Assembly: GCA_947629605.1 (NCBI GenBank)
Contig: CANREK010000001.1
Location: forward strand, 1 to 24,015
Length of the DNA stretch: 24,015 bases
From: an uncultured Clostridia bacterium
Lineage (GTDB): Bacteria; Bacillota; Clostridia; Christensenellales; Borkfalkiaceae
Reading direction: 5' to 3'
A model generated the notes under the pieces. That model worked only from the letters and a program-made list of their open reading frames with translations, was not told where the DNA came from and ran no database searches. Each line of letters begins with the position of its first letter. Position 1 is the first letter of the stretch. Shown piece after piece: positions 1 through 6,983 of this stretch. A program made the position numbers and the translations under genes.

Positions 1-285
1 CATGACATCGGCGATGTCGGAGGCATGTCCCTCCTCGGCGAGGGAGATGCAGTATAAAAGACTGCTCTTGTCGATGCTTCCGCCCGCTTCCACGGTGGAA
101 AGGAGGCTTAAAACGACCTCTCCGCCGACATCCGCCTTCTCGCCCGTGAGCCGTATCTCGGTGCCCTCGACATGCGTCATGAGATCGAGTTCCCGCGCTA
201 TAAGTGCGAGATTTTCATCGAAAATGCCGAGCACCGCGCTCAATTTTGCGAGGCTTCCCGTGTCGACCGTGACAGTTTTTTCCAT
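1..285 (-). CDS. phoH: PhoH family ATPase, N-terminal part (cut by window edge)
   Basis: Only the first 95 codons are in the window; the gene continues beyond base 1. The protein begins MEKTVTVDTGSLAKLSAVLG and continues with a pattern typical of the small N-terminal domain that precedes the P-loop domain in PhoH/PhoL proteins (a 'lFG..dENL..i...' stretch, then an 'eirltGe' stretch). The nucleotide-binding domain itself is not visible. The start is supported by a GAGGA Shine-Dalgarno that overlaps the end of yqfD, 8 bases away. The order yqfC-yqfD-phoH is the usual one in Bacillota, where ybeY and a 7TM-HD gene often follow. PhoH proteins are cytoplasmic ATPases linked to RNA metabolism; the exact role is not settled. 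The identification rests on context plus a short match. Confidence 0.8.
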   Translation of the reverse strand, partial: MEKTVTVDTGSLAKLSAVLGIFDENLALIARELDLMTHVEGTEIRLTGEKADVGGEVVLSLLSTVEAGGSIDKSSLLYCISLAEEGHASDIADVM

Positions 286-293
286 GTTCCTCC

Positions 294-1151
294 TCAGCCG
301 AAGTTTCTTGCTCCTTCGGCATGGCCCGTACCCTCGACCAGCCAGCCGTTTGCCGTCTTTGTCGTATGTAACTCCGTTAGTTCCCCAAAATCCAAAAGCG
401 CTTGCAGACGCGCCTGTTCCTCTCCCGTGGCATACTCTTTCGCAACGGGGAAAGAGACCTTGACGCGGGCGACGACGATACAGTTCTGTTTCTCCTCGCC
501 GAACAGCATGTAACTGCCGACGACTTCCTGCCCCGCCTCCACGCTGTCTCCCACAGACACAAGGGGCGTGCCGCGGAGCACCGTGAGCGCTTCCACCGTC
601 CCCGCCGCGGGGGCAAAAAGAGGAGTGGGGTCGGCTTTTTGGGTCTCGTCGCCGACTTCCACATCGACGGTGAGAATGCCCCCTTCCCCTTTGACCGAAC
701 AAAAATGCACGCGCGGAAGGGACAAGATCTCGGCGGCCACCTCATTGGGGCTCGGCATCGCGGAGAAGTACCCCACGCCCCGCCCGTCGAGAATGGACAG
801 GATCTGCGGCCTCAGATAGGCGCCGCTCCCCGTGACATCGATCCTAAGGACCCTGTTCTGCAAGGAAAGTACGGCGAGAAGCGCGACCGCAACCCCGAGG
901 AGAATTCCGACGCCGCGGCGGGCCCTTTCAAGCACACGCATAAGTCCCAATGGGTGTGACTTATTTATATTATAACACGACCCACTGAGAATTGCAAAGG
1001 TTTTTTTTCGTTCATTTGCGGATACGACAATTTTCAACCGATTTTTCGGCGCTTTTTTGGCAGAAAGGATGGTGATGCCCTCTCTTCGGAGGCGGTCGAC
1101 GGCCCGATGCACGGAGAGACCTTGAAGTTCGAACTCATAACAAAACATCAT
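294..1151 (-). CDS. yqfD: Sporulation protein YqfD
   Basis: A 285-residue protein starting MMFCYEFELQG. It has a soluble N-terminal part (residues 1-70), one clear membrane helix at about 78-98 (GVGILLGVAVALLAVLSL), and an extracytoplasmic part with the family's 'GTPLVSVGDSVEAGQEVVGS' motif. YqfD is a sporulation-stage membrane protein whose biochemical role is unknown. The start at 1151 overlaps the yqfC stop (ATGATG arrangement) and has an AAAGGTGG ribosome site about 10 bases upstream; an adjacent ATG at 1148 is an equal alternative. The open frame extends further upstream, but that part is the yqfC gene read in another frame. The protein is clearly shorter than the roughly 400 residues of the Bacillus subtilis protein, the missing part being C-terminal. 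Confidence 0.85.
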   Translation of the reverse strand: MMFCYEFELQGLSVHRAVDRLRREGITILSAKKAPKNRLKIVVSANERKKTFAILSGSCYNINKSHPLGLMRVLERARRGVGILLGVAVALLAVLSLQNRVLRIDVTGSGAYLRPQILSILDGRGVGYFSAMPSPNEVAAEILSLPRVHFCSVKGEGGILTVDVEVGDETQKADPTPLFAPAAGTVEALTVLRGTPLVSVGDSVEAGQEVVGSYMLFGEEKQNCIVVARVKVSFPVAKEYATGEEQARLQALLDFGELTELHTTKTANGWLVEGTGHAEGARNFG

Positions 1152-1399
1152 GCGCCGCGTTCCACCTTTTTGATGTCGCCGACGACACTGACGTCGCCGA
1201 GGTAGCACTTGCCGAGAGAAAGGGCATTTCCCTCAATCGTGACGGTCCCCCGCTTCCCCGCGAGCACGATGCGCTCTTCGGAGAATTCGAGGATCTTTTT
1301 GACGTTCTGAAAGTATCCGCCCCTGCCGTCCTGCACCGTGTATTGCACCCTGCTCGTGTCGAGCTCCCGCGCCCCGCTCTTTCCAAGAAAATCCCTCAT
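1148..1399 (-). CDS. yqfC: Sporulation protein YqfC (YabP/YqfC family)
   Basis: A small 83-residue protein, close to the usual size of about 90. The central region 'ILEFSEERIVLAGKRGTVTI' followed by a 'G..L.lg.cylgdvsvvGdI' stretch is the YabP/YqfC family pattern. The family is involved in sporulation; yqfC is a mother-cell (SigE) gene in B. subtilis. It overlaps yqfD by 4 bases and is the first gene of the yqfC-yqfD-phoH run. No Shine-Dalgarno is visible before the ATG at 1399. A CATAAAAT element lies 8 bases upstream and resembles a SigE -10 box, but I see no good -35, so the promoter is only a suggestion. Confidence 0.8.
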   Translation of the reverse strand: MRDFLGKSGARELDTSRVQYTVQDGRGGYFQNVKKILEFSEERIVLAGKRGTVTIEGNALSLGKCYLGDVSVVGDIKKVERGA

Positions 1400-1482
1400 A
1401 TGTGCTTATTTTATGCGACTTATGTGCGTTTTACTACTTGTGATCGCCTTGTGGAGGGCGGGCGCAACGCAGGTGCGTGCGG

Positions 1483-1850
1483 TGTCATGCTGAGCCACGC
1501 GCATTCTTGTTGCACTAAGCGCGGCACGAGGAGCGTAGCGACGAAGTAGCGCAGCGAAGAATCCCAGCAAACGGGCGGAGCAACACCCCCTCAGTCGCTA
1601 CGCGACAGCTCCCCCTCAAGGGGGCGCCAAGAGTCCGCCTTGCCCACCCCTTCGAGGGGTGGGTGTCACGCAGTGACGGGAGGGGTGTCATTAGTATGTG
1701 TCCTGTTGCGGCGGCAGGGACCGCCGCAACCCGTCGGCGAGGCCACGCCTCCTGTCGCGGCGCAGCTCACAGCCCACAGGGCTGTTGAGCAGAATTGCGC
1801 CGCTCCGCCACAATTTTTCATTTTTAATTTATAATTTTTAATTTCATAAA
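1483..1850. repeat. Composite intergenic repeat block (families A, B and AT tail)
   Basis: The 450-base gap between yqfC and the thiT promoter contains no convincing gene. It starts with a family B stretch (GTCATGCTGAGC ... GAAGAATCCCAGC, 1484-1567). Family A follows at about 1559-1690 (ACGGGCGG, CCCCTCAGTCGC, GACAGCTCCCCCTCAAGGGG, GGGTGTCACGCAGTGACGGG) and recurs nearly unchanged at 19760-19899 and inverted at 12303-12440. Then comes a less conserved GC-rich part, and at 1811-1850 the AT-rich tail (CAATTTTTCATTTTTAATTT) also seen near 3435, 19915 and 21723. Each GC-rich piece contains short perfect palindromes such as CCCCTTCGAGGGG-type hairpins. Confidence 0.85.
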
Positions 1851-1856
1851 AAACGG

Positions 1857-1885
1857 TTTACATTGTGGTCAAAGCATGCTATAAT
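1857..1885 (+). promoter_or_regulatory. Sigma-A-type promoter of the TPP riboswitch/thiT transcript
   Basis: TTTACA at 1857-1862 and a perfect TATAAT at 1880-1885 are separated by 17 bases. Transcription would start near 1892, just before the riboswitch aptamer. Confidence 0.85.
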
Positions 1886-1902
1886 AGGAACACAATTTGA
1901 AT

Positions 1903-1981
1903 ATCCGTCGTGGGTGCCCCATGGGGCTGAGATGATACCATTTGAATCGGGCAAGGTAATGCTTGCACGAAAGCAACGGAA
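1903..1981 (+). ncRNA. TPP (thiamine pyrophosphate) riboswitch aptamer
   Basis: The two conserved cores of the THI box are present: GGGTGCCCC followed by GGGCTGAGATGATACC (about 1911-1939), then the second core GGTAATGCTTGCACGAAAGC (about 1955-1974). The outer stem P1 can form between TCCGT near 1904 and ACGGA ending at 1980. TPP riboswitches sense intracellular thiamine pyrophosphate; with a terminator directly downstream this one should switch off thiT when TPP is abundant. The fit with the downstream thiamine transporter is strong support. Confidence 0.95.
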
Positions 1982-2000
1982 ACTCTTCGGAAAAATTCTG

Positions 2001-2032
2001 CCGCTCACGCCCTCTTTTGTGAGCGGTTTTTT
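2001..2032 (+). terminator. Riboswitch-controlled intrinsic terminator
   Basis: A perfect 8-bp stem (CCGCTCAC / GTGAGCGG) with a 10-base loop is followed by six T. It lies between the TPP aptamer and the thiT ribosome site, so it is the likely expression platform, formed when TPP is bound. Confidence 0.9.
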
Positions 2033-2075
2033 CTCCGTCACGGACATTCAAACACACATCTTACGGAGGTTTTTT

Positions 2076-3209
2076 ATGTTTCTCAATTCCCTCTTGGCGG
2101 ACAAACCCGTGTGGTATCCCGTCCTATTTGATTCCCCGCTCAACATTGCGCGGGGCATTGCGTTTTGGCTGACGCTCATTCTCGCCATCGGTTTTGTGCT
2201 CGGCGCATTGCTCTTGAAGGGGCCGCAGCGGAAAAAATTCCTTAGATATGCTTCGATTTCCGCCATCGCCTACGCCTGTGCGGTCGCCCTGCTGTTCCTC
2301 ATTTGGACTTTCGTTGATGACGGCATAGTGACAATGCTCTTCGTTCCCATACTGATCCTCATCGTCGCGATCGCCGGAAGCGCTGTTACCCTGTTTTTCA
2401 ACCGCTCCAAGACCGTTGTCACTGTGCTTGCTTGCACTGTTGGCGCAGCCGCTGTTGCAACCCTTGTCTGCCTCGGTGTGTTCTATGCCCGGAACATCGC
2501 GGGCGACGGCTACTACAACTCCGAAGTCGCGTCGGTCAATCAAATCGTCCTCTACATCAGTGCGGCCGCGCTCATCGTCGTCATCGTTGCACTCGGATTC
2601 CTTCTCGGCACGGGCGACAAAAAGGGATTCGACAGCAAATCGATTGCCTATGCGGGCATCTGCATCGCCATGAGCTTTGCGCTCTCCTATGTGAGATTTT
2701 TCAAGCTCCCGCAGGGCGGTTCCGTGACCCTCGCCTCCCTTCTCCCCCTCATGATCTATTCGTGCATGTTCGGAACGCGTAAGGGCGTATTTGCGGGGCT
2801 CATCTACGGCATTTTACAGGCGGTACAGGATCCCTACATCATCCATCCCGCACAGTTCCTTTTGGACTACCCCATCGCCTTTGCCGCGATCGGGCTTGCG
2901 GGGGCATTCTTCAATGTGAAAAAACTCGATCGGCTTCCGCAGGTGCAGTTTGCGCTCGGCGCGATCGTTGCAAGTGCGCTCCGCTATCTCTCCCATGTGC
3001 TCTCGGGCGTGTTTGCCTTCTCCGCCTATGCCGCCGACGCCGAAATGGGCGCGTGGATCTACTCCCTCGCCTACAACTCCTTTGTGTTCGCCGACATCGC
3101 GATCGCGATCGTGGTCGGGATCCTCGTGTTCAGTTCCAAGTCCTTTGTGAAGGAAGTCAAAAAAGTCCGCCCCGCCGAAAAGAAAGAGGAACCGGCGGAA
3201 GAGGAATGA
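2076..3209 (+). CDS. thiT: ThiT-type thiamine transporter (ECF S component) with a five-helix N-terminal extension
   Basis: A 377-residue membrane protein. Residues about 187-360 match ThiT/YuaJ, the substrate-binding S component that imports thiamine with the shared ECF ATPase module. Visible are 'KLPQGGSVTLASLLPL' (209-224), 'FLLDYPIAFA' (261-270, the thiamine-contact acid and Tyr), His307, and 'WIYSLAYNS' (328-336). These correspond to binding-site positions in the Lactococcus protein. Normal ThiT has about 190 residues. Here residues 1-180 add about five hydrophobic helices (near 24-47, 57-80, 84-108, 112-137, 157-179) that I do not recognise. The C terminus is a charged Lys/Glu tail. The start at 2076 follows a GGAGG site; an upstream in-frame start would put the riboswitch inside the coding region and is rejected. 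No ECF A/A'/T genes are nearby. Confidence 0.92.
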   Translation: MFLNSLLADKPVWYPVLFDSPLNIARGIAFWLTLILAIGFVLGALLLKGPQRKKFLRYASISAIAYACAVALLFLIWTFVDDGIVTMLFVPILILIVAIAGSAVTLFFNRSKTVVTVLACTVGAAAVATLVCLGVFYARNIAGDGYYNSEVASVNQIVLYISAAALIVVIVALGFLLGTGDKKGFDSKSIAYAGICIAMSFALSYVRFFKLPQGGSVTLASLLPLMIYSCMFGTRKGVFAGLIYGILQAVQDPYIIHPAQFLLDYPIAFAAIGLAGAFFNVKKLDRLPQVQFALGAIVASALRYLSHVLSGVFAFSAYAADAEMGAWIYSLAYNSFVFADIAIAIVVGILVFSSKSFVKEVKKVRPAEKKEEPAEEE

Positions 3210-3244
3210 CTTTTTACGGTTTTACCCCGTGGAAGCCAACCCGC

Positions 3245-3475
3245 AGGTGCGGCGTCATGCTGAGCAGTGGACTACAAGCGCAGTCTACGGGAGCATGTCC
3301 GAAGCATCTCGCCGCACCATTGTGGACATCGCCCCGCGAGATTCTTCGGAATTGCCCCCGTACTCTCTATGAGCCCCGTGGCTCAGAATGACGCGGGGCG
3401 AGCAAAGCGCTTACAGATAAATCATTCCCCACCACAATTTTTCATTTTTCATTTTTCATTTTTAATTTTCAATTT
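3245..3475. repeat. Family B repeat block with AT-rich tail
   Basis: The 310-base gap between the convergent thiT and rseP genes is filled by a family B element (GCGGCGTCATGCTGAGCAGT, then GTCCGAAGCATCTCGCCGCA, CGCGAGATTCTTCG and GTGGCTCAGAATGACGCGGG) and an AT-rich tail (3435-3475). A closely similar unit is at 21518-21752 with the same order of motifs, again between two convergent genes. No open frame here looks like a gene. Confidence 0.85.
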
Positions 3476-3507
3476 CAAAAAAAGCGCCTTTGGGGCGCTT
3501 TTTTTGA
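3476..3507. terminator. Bidirectional intrinsic terminator between thiT and rseP
   Basis: The stem AGCGCC / GGCGCT with a short loop is flanked by an A-run on one side and a T-run on the other, so it can stop transcription of thiT (plus) and of the rseP operon (minus), whose last stop codon is at 3523. Confidence 0.9.
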
Positions 3508-3522
3508 TACTTATGTTGCGAT

Positions 3523-4833
3523 TTACACGAATTGCAGAACGTCGACGAGGATGGCAAAACCGATGAGGAGCACAAAGCCGACGGCGTGGATGACCGCCTC
3601 GATCTTGCGGGAAATGGGTTTGCCCCGCGCCCATTCGATGGCGGTGAACACGACCTTACTGCCGTCGAGGGCGGGTATGGGTAGCAGGTTGAATACGGCG
3701 AGATTGACGCCGATGAGGGCGGAAATTTCCAAAAAATCCCTTACGCCCTGCGAGGCGATCTGCGAGGTCATGGTGATCGTCGTCACGGGTCCGCCGAGGG
3801 CATTGAGCCCCAGCCGTCCCGTCAGAAGTTCCCCGATGACCTTAAAGATGGACCCCGCGAGGCGCCACGAATACACGAAGGAGTGGCCGAGCGTGGCGCC
3901 GAACCCGAGGCGGTTGGATGCGGTGCCGAGCATGTAATATCTGCCGTCCTCTCTCGTCTCGACGTCGATGCCGAGGGCGCTCCACACGCCGTTGAAATCG
4001 GCGCTGTTCTTGACCTCGACGGCGGTGCGGAGCACGACCGTGACTTTTTCCTCCCGCCGCGTGCCGTCCTCTTGGAGACGGGAGACGGTGAATTCTACCC
4101 TGTCGCCCTCCGCCCTGTGGTTGATGGCCGAGGCGATGTCCGTCGTGAGGTAGAAATCGTGCCCCTCGGCGCCGAGCAGATAGTCCCCCGCTTGCAGGGA
4201 GAGTTCGGGCCCCCATGTGTCCGAGGGGGCAACGCCGCGCACTTCGATGACGCTTTGGCCGAAGGAGAAAAACTCGATGAGGATGAGGAACAGCGCCAAG
4301 AGATAGTTCATGGTCGCACCCGCGACGAGCACGATGATGCGCTTCCACGGCTTCATGTGGGTGAAGTCGCCGTCGTCCGACCAGTGACGCTTGGGAGGGT
4401 CGGAAGGCTCGGGGCGGACCCCCTCTGAGTTCCCCTCCTCAGTCGCCTGTGGCGACAGCTCCCCCCCAAGGGGGAGCTCTGTTTCGTCCTCTATGGCGGG
4501 GGCGGGGTCCGTCAATTCGATGTGCTCTCCCTCTTCGGCGGTCTCTTCAAAGGGTGGAGCGGGCGGGGCGGGCTCATCGAGGCCGTCCTCGCCGTGGAAG
4601 GCGCAGTACCCGCCGAGCGGAATGAGGCGCACGGCAAAGAGTTCCCCCGACTTCTTCCGCGTGATCTTAAAGAGCGCGGGACCGAATCCCACGGAGAACT
4701 CGTCAATCTTGAATTTCAACACCTTTCCCGCGATATAGTGCCCGAATTCGTGAATGGTGATCATCACGAGAAGGATGAGAATGGCGAGCGCGACCGAGCC
4801 GATCGTGCTCCAAACAGTCAAGAGATTACCCAT
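3523..4833 (-). CDS. rseP: RseP/RasP family site-2 intramembrane zinc metalloprotease
   Basis: A 436-residue protein of normal family length. The first membrane helix carries the zinc motif HEFGH at residues 28-32. A second core helix is at about 163-185 ('AGATMNYLLALF'). A PDZ-like region spans about 195-260. The third catalytic segment 'NLLPIPALDGSK' near residue 390 contains the zinc-ligand Asp; the usual LDGG is LDGS here. Such proteases cut anti-sigma factors and leftover signal peptides in the membrane. The loop after 'GGYCAFHGED' is long, acidic and proline-rich (about 84-158), and residues 118-138 are encoded by a copy of the genome's intergenic repeat family A. The start overlaps the dxr stop by 8 bases. 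It is the last gene of the pyrH-to-rseP operon. Confidence 0.95.
   Translation of the reverse strand: MGNLLTVWSTIGSVALAILILLVMITIHEFGHYIAGKVLKFKIDEFSVGFGPALFKITRKKSGELFAVRLIPLGGYCAFHGEDGLDEPAPPAPPFEETAEEGEHIELTDPAPAIEDETELPLGGELSPQATEEGNSEGVRPEPSDPPKRHWSDDGDFTHMKPWKRIIVLVAGATMNYLLALFLILIEFFSFGQSVIEVRGVAPSDTWGPELSLQAGDYLLGAEGHDFYLTTDIASAINHRAEGDRVEFTVSRLQEDGTRREEKVTVVLRTAVEVKNSADFNGVWSALGIDVETREDGRYYMLGTASNRLGFGATLGHSFVYSWRLAGSIFKVIGELLTGRLGLNALGGPVTTITMTSQIASQGVRDFLEISALIGVNLAVFNLLPIPALDGSKVVFTAIEWARGKPISRKIEAVIHAVGFVLLIGFAILVDVLQFV
4430..4484. repeat. Family A repeat fragment inside the rseP reading frame
   Basis: This 55-base stretch (CCTCAGTCGC ... GGCGACAGCTCC ... CAAGGGGGAGCT) matches the core of the intergenic family A repeat at 1586, 12361 and 19790. 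It is read through in frame and encodes about 20 residues ('ELPLGGELSPQATEEG') of the rseP linker. Confidence 0.8.
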
Positions 4834-5914
4834 CGATCAAGCGCCGCGCCTCCTCCCGCGCCCGCGCGTCGGCGCGGGACAGCGTTCCGTAGCTGTCCGC
4901 CCTCTCGGAGGGAATATGACTGAGAACGCCTTCGATAGTTTCTGCGATCTTCAAGAACCCTATTCTCCCCTGTAAAAATGCCTGTACGGCGATCTCCGCC
5001 GCCCCGTTGAGGAGCGTCGGGGCCGTTCCCCCTTCCTTGCCCGCCGCGATGGCGAGGCCGTAGCAGGGGAATTTTTCCTCGGGCAGCCGTTCAAAGTGCA
5101 GCGTCCCGACCTCGGCAAGGTCCACCGCTTCACAGCAGGGAAGCCGCGAAGGGTACGTCAGGGCGAGCTGAATGGGAAGTTTCATGTCGGGATAGCCGAG
5201 CTGGGCGAGCATGGCGCCGTCCTCAAAGAGCACGAGGGAATGCACGATGCTCTCGGGGTGCACCACGGCCTGAATTTGCGAAAACTCCGCCCCGTACAGC
5301 CACTTCGCCTCGATGACTTCATAGCCCTTGTTGAGGAGCGTCGCGCTGTCGATCGTGATCTTCGCCCCCATCTTCCACGTGGGATGGCGTAGGGCGTCGG
5401 CGGCCGTCACATTCTGCAAAATTTGAGAGTTATAGTGCAAAAACGGGCCCCCGCTCGCCGTCAGAATGAGTTTTTTGAAGGGGGCGTCCCGTTTCATTCC
5501 GAGGCACTGGAAGAGGGCGGAATGCTCGCTGTCCACGGGCACGATGTCGACCCCTTTCTTTTTCGCCGCTCTCGTGACGAGTTCGCCGCCGCACACCAGA
5601 CTTTCCTTGTTGGCGAGGGCGACCGTCTTGCCCTCTTCGATGGCGGCAAGGGTGTAGCGAAGTCCCGCAAAGCCGCCCGAGGCGATGAAGGCGACGTCGG
5701 CATCCGAAAAGAGCGCCGAGTGCGACGGGATGTCGGCGGCGAGGCATGCGATCTTGGGGGAGAACTCCCTTTGGAGCGCGTCGAGCCCCGCCCGATCGCT
5801 TCCCGCGACCAGCGTCGTAAAACAAAATTCCTCCCTGTGGGAGCGAACGACCTCTGCGACCTGCCGTCCGATGCTGCCTGTGCAGCCGATGAGTGCGATT
5901 TTTTTCATTTTCAT
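4826..5914 (-). CDS. dxr: 1-deoxy-D-xylulose 5-phosphate reductoisomerase
   Basis: A 362-residue enzyme of the MEP isoprenoid pathway that rearranges and reduces DXP to MEP with NADPH. The NADPH fold motif GCTGSIG is at residues 10-16. The catalytic parts follow in order: 'NKESLV', 'VDSEHSALFQCL', 'TASGGPF', 'HPTWKMGAKITIDSATLLNK' and 'EVIEAKWLYG' (metal-binding acids and active-site His all present). It lies between cdsA and rseP, as usual in Bacillota. It supplies precursors for the undecaprenyl diphosphate made by UppS two genes upstream. The start is M1 or M3 of MKMKK; no strong ribosome site is seen, and a small hairpin sits just upstream. Confidence 0.97.
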   Translation of the reverse strand: MKMKKIALIGCTGSIGRQVAEVVRSHREEFCFTTLVAGSDRAGLDALQREFSPKIACLAADIPSHSALFSDADVAFIASGGFAGLRYTLAAIEEGKTVALANKESLVCGGELVTRAAKKKGVDIVPVDSEHSALFQCLGMKRDAPFKKLILTASGGPFLHYNSQILQNVTAADALRHPTWKMGAKITIDSATLLNKGYEVIEAKWLYGAEFSQIQAVVHPESIVHSLVLFEDGAMLAQLGYPDMKLPIQLALTYPSRLPCCEAVDLAEVGTLHFERLPEEKFPCYGLAIAAGKEGGTAPTLLNGAAEIAVQAFLQGRIGFLKIAETIEGVLSHIPSERADSYGTLSRADARAREEARRLIDG

Positions 5915-5919
5915 TGAAA

Positions 5920-5939
5920 ACGCCCGCCTGCGCGAGCGT
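5920..5939 (-). other. Hairpin just upstream of the dxr start
   Basis: On the minus strand ACGCTCGC / GCGGGCGT (one T.G pair) closes a 4-base loop and is followed by TTTTC and, 2 bases later, the dxr ATG. Four T are too few for a confident terminator. It may instead limit ribosome access to dxr. Confidence 0.4.
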
Positions 5940-5963
5940 CGGATACAGAATATGATATGCTTC

Positions 5964-6974
5964 TCAGCCGAAAATCATGATGCGGATGACGACAACGAGG
6001 CAGACGATGAGCCCCGCATAGAGCGAAGAGTCGATCCTGTCGAGGATCCCGCCGTGGCCGGGGAGAAGTTTGCCCATGTCCTTGATGCCGATCTTGCGCT
6101 TGATGGCGCTCTCGACGAGGTCGCCGACCTCGCAGAACACCGCCGTCAGAACGCCGAGGCCGATGAAAAAGAGCGCTTCGGGGAAGTTGAAGGTGAATTC
6201 CCCGCGGATCGGGGCGGCAAGAATGCTTTCGGGAATGAGCGTCAGGCCATAGTAACAGAAGAAGATGACCGCGCCGCCGAGCGCGCCGCCGAAGAGCCCG
6301 CCGAGCCCGCCGACGACCGTCTTTTTGGGGGAGACGTGCGGCGCCATCTTTTTGGGGAACCTCTTGCCGAGCCACTTCCCGAACACGAGCGCAAAGGAAT
6401 CGGCGAACGGGCAGAGCACGAACACAAAAAGGAGCGCGAGCACAGAATAGATCTCAAAATGGTTGCAGACGGAGAGTACGACGAGGAAATTCGACGGATA
6501 GACGAAGGATAAAAGCGCATAGCCCGTCGATTCGAGCGAGGTCTCCTCGTGGCGGAACACGAGCAGGGACAAAAGCACGGCAAGGCCCGCGATGAACACG
6601 CCGCTCGTGATAAAGACGGAGTAGTTTCTGCCGACGGTCTCCGAGGGGTCTGCCCCGGGTGCGGGCAGCATGATGTCGAGAAGGTCGGAGAAGATGTAGT
6701 CGCTGATGGCGTACGTCAGAACGATGAGCGCCGCAAAGACCATGACGATGACCCGCTGGGCCTTGGTCATCTTGTCGCGGAAGGCCCTGAGCATTTCAAA
6801 GGTCCCGATGACGGTGAAGGCCAAAATGAGCGCATCGAAAAAGAGCACGTTCACAAAGACCTTCAAGGCAAAAAACACAAGAAGTACTGCGCAATAGGCG
6901 ATGCCCGTGAAGAGCCTCACCCAAAATTCATCCAATTTTTTCGGCGCGGGTGCGCCGATCTGCTCTGTTTCCAT
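5964..6974 (-). CDS. cdsA: Phosphatidate cytidylyltransferase (CDP-diglyceride synthase)
   Basis: A 336-residue polytopic membrane enzyme that makes CDP-diacylglycerol from phosphatidic acid and CTP, the branch point to acidic phospholipids. The family signature is intact near the C terminus: S-x-x-K-R-x4-K-D followed by 'LLPGHGGILDRID' (about residues 290-316). About eight hydrophobic helices precede and surround it. A 20-residue polar N-terminal tail comes before the first helix, and a Pro/Asp-containing loop (about 103-118) separates two helices; both make it slightly longer than the typical 260-300 residues. The gene starts 9 bases after the uppS stop with an AAGGAT ribosome site. Confidence 0.95.
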   Translation of the reverse strand: METEQIGAPAPKKLDEFWVRLFTGIAYCAVLLVFFALKVFVNVLFFDALILAFTVIGTFEMLRAFRDKMTKAQRVIVMVFAALIVLTYAISDYIFSDLLDIMLPAPGADPSETVGRNYSVFITSGVFIAGLAVLLSLLVFRHEETSLESTGYALLSFVYPSNFLVVLSVCNHFEIYSVLALLFVFVLCPFADSFALVFGKWLGKRFPKKMAPHVSPKKTVVGGLGGLFGGALGGAVIFFCYYGLTLIPESILAAPIRGEFTFNFPEALFFIGLGVLTAVFCEVGDLVESAIKRKIGIKDMGKLLPGHGGILDRIDSSLYAGLIVCLVVVIRIMIFG

Positions 6975-6983
6975 GATGTATCC

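Noticed and set aside
1483..1850. CRISPR array
   Set aside because: Repeats are long, irregular and scattered over the window, with no regular repeat-spacer pattern and no cas genes.
1863..2075. An upstream in-frame extension of thiT
   Set aside because: It would translate through the TPP riboswitch and its terminator; the ATG at 2076 has a clear GGAGG site.
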